In this document: positions 5,735 to 5,994 of the stretch, piece after piece
How positions within the stretch are numbered: the stretch's first letter is position 1
Layout of the letters: the number at the start of each line of letters is the position of its first letter
NCBI GenBank assembly: GCA_000467935.1
Contig: KI259778.1
Location: 2,259 to 8,252, forward strand
Direction of reading: 5' to 3'
DNA length: 5,994 nucleotides
Origin: Peptostreptococcaceae bacterium oral taxon 113 str. W5053
GTDB lineage: Bacteria > Bacillota > Clostridia > Tissierellales > Peptoniphilaceae
Program-made: the position numbers and the translations under genes
Notes under the pieces: model-generated
Told to the model about the DNA's origin: nothing
Database searches by the model: none
What the model saw: only the letters and a program-made list of their open reading frames with translations

Positions 5735-5994
5735 ATGAACGGATACTATCAAATAACAGCAATCGATTTATATAGTCGAAAAAGAGTATTAAAGCTAGTA
5801 AATGAGCATAGTTCCCATGAAACAGGCAAGATGCTAAGGACATTAGAAAAAGGCTTTGGCTTTAAGATAAAAACAGTACAAACAGTACAAATTGATAATG
5901 GCAGAGAATTTTGCAATGACAGGGAGCATAAAAAAACTTTATTTGAAAATATTTTAAGGCAACTGTGCAACATAGTCAAGCAAATAGACACATT
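5735..5994 (+). pseudogene. DDE (rve-core) transposase fragment, IS3/IS481-like
   Basis: The frame from ATG 5735 runs open to the right edge (86 codons). It matches the middle of rve-type integrase/transposase cores: GYYQITAIDLYSRKRVLK (3-20), EHSSHETGKML, then IKTVQ followed by IDNGREFCND (53-62), where Asp54 is the expected second catalytic Asp, and KKTLFE. In the family the first catalytic Asp lies upstream in a D-I-K-Y-like motif. Here the codons just before ATG read DLKVI, but a TAG at 5717-5719 closes the frame, so the N-terminal HTH part and probably the first Asp are missing. The expected third residue, Glu, would lie beyond the window. The last codons (..LCNIVKQIDT) match the family poorly, which may mean another frame change near 5960. 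No start signal or terminal inverted repeat is visible. This is most likely a decayed insertion-sequence remnant; the exact IS family is uncertain. Confidence 0.65.
5873..5890 (+). repeat. 9-bp perfect tandem duplication inside the transposase
   Basis: ACAGTACAA occurs twice back to back (5873-5881 and 5882-5890), in frame, encoding TVQ-TVQ directly before the IDNG motif with the second catalytic Asp. Related transposases have a single TVQ or similar before T/I-D-N-G, so three residues appear to be inserted next to the active site. Confidence 0.85.

Noticed and set aside
5749..5991. 80-codon frame on the - strand
   Set aside because: It is exactly antisense to a recognisable transposase core and has a low-complexity hydrophobic translation.
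1..5994. CRISPR array, tRNA, rRNA or riboswitch
   Set aside because: No regularly spaced repeats and no recognisable conserved RNA sequence were seen on either strand; the three tandem repeats have only two copies each and no spacers.

Overview
The window looks like an accessory or degenerating stretch of a low-GC Bacillota genome, probably a host-associated anaerobe of the Clostridia/Tissierellia type. The support is AT-rich codon use, strong AGGAGG-type ribosome binding sites, a Gram-positive-style lipoprotein, an XRE regulator with a DUF4097-like tail, and a DDE transposase fragment of a type common in that phylum. The assignment is an inference; no rRNA or tRNA is present. All convincing genes are on the + strand.

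Positions 1-1697 hold broken genes. A helix-rich protein of unknown function enters from the left edge and runs to 1494, but it is split over three reading frames: one break near 210-214 and one in a seven-A run at 1226-1232. A short second gene (1509-1697) has two consecutive stop codons six codons after its start. A 12-bp in-frame tandem duplication lies just upstream of the A-run break.

Positions 1798-2643 encode an intact lipoprotein that I recognise as DUF4300-like. A degraded region without an intact gene follows (2644-2956). It leads into a compact regulatory segment: an 11-bp tandem repeat, a promoter (TTGCAG - 18 bp - TATACA) and a 6-bp dyad. These sit upstream of the intact XRE-family regulator at 3121-4011. 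A small hydrophobic protein follows it (about 4027-4184), apparently frameshifted in a run of seven T.

Positions 4200-5516 encode an intact membrane-anchored lipase-like alpha/beta hydrolase with four predicted N-terminal membrane segments and a visible Ser-Asp-His triad. After it comes about 220 bp of low-confidence short ORFs, then the middle part of a DDE (rve-type) transposase from 5735 to the right edge. The transposase lacks the upstream part where its first catalytic Asp should be and carries a 9-bp in-frame tandem duplication.

The three intact genes do not form an obvious pathway. Two are cell-envelope proteins and one is a one-component regulator whose own gene has a clear promoter. 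I see no convincing new multi-gene system. The most notable signals are the dense gene decay, mostly by apparent single-base losses; the three short perfect tandem duplications; the regulatory segment before the XRE gene; and a possible papain/NlpC-like Cys-His pair in the DUF4300-like lipoprotein.
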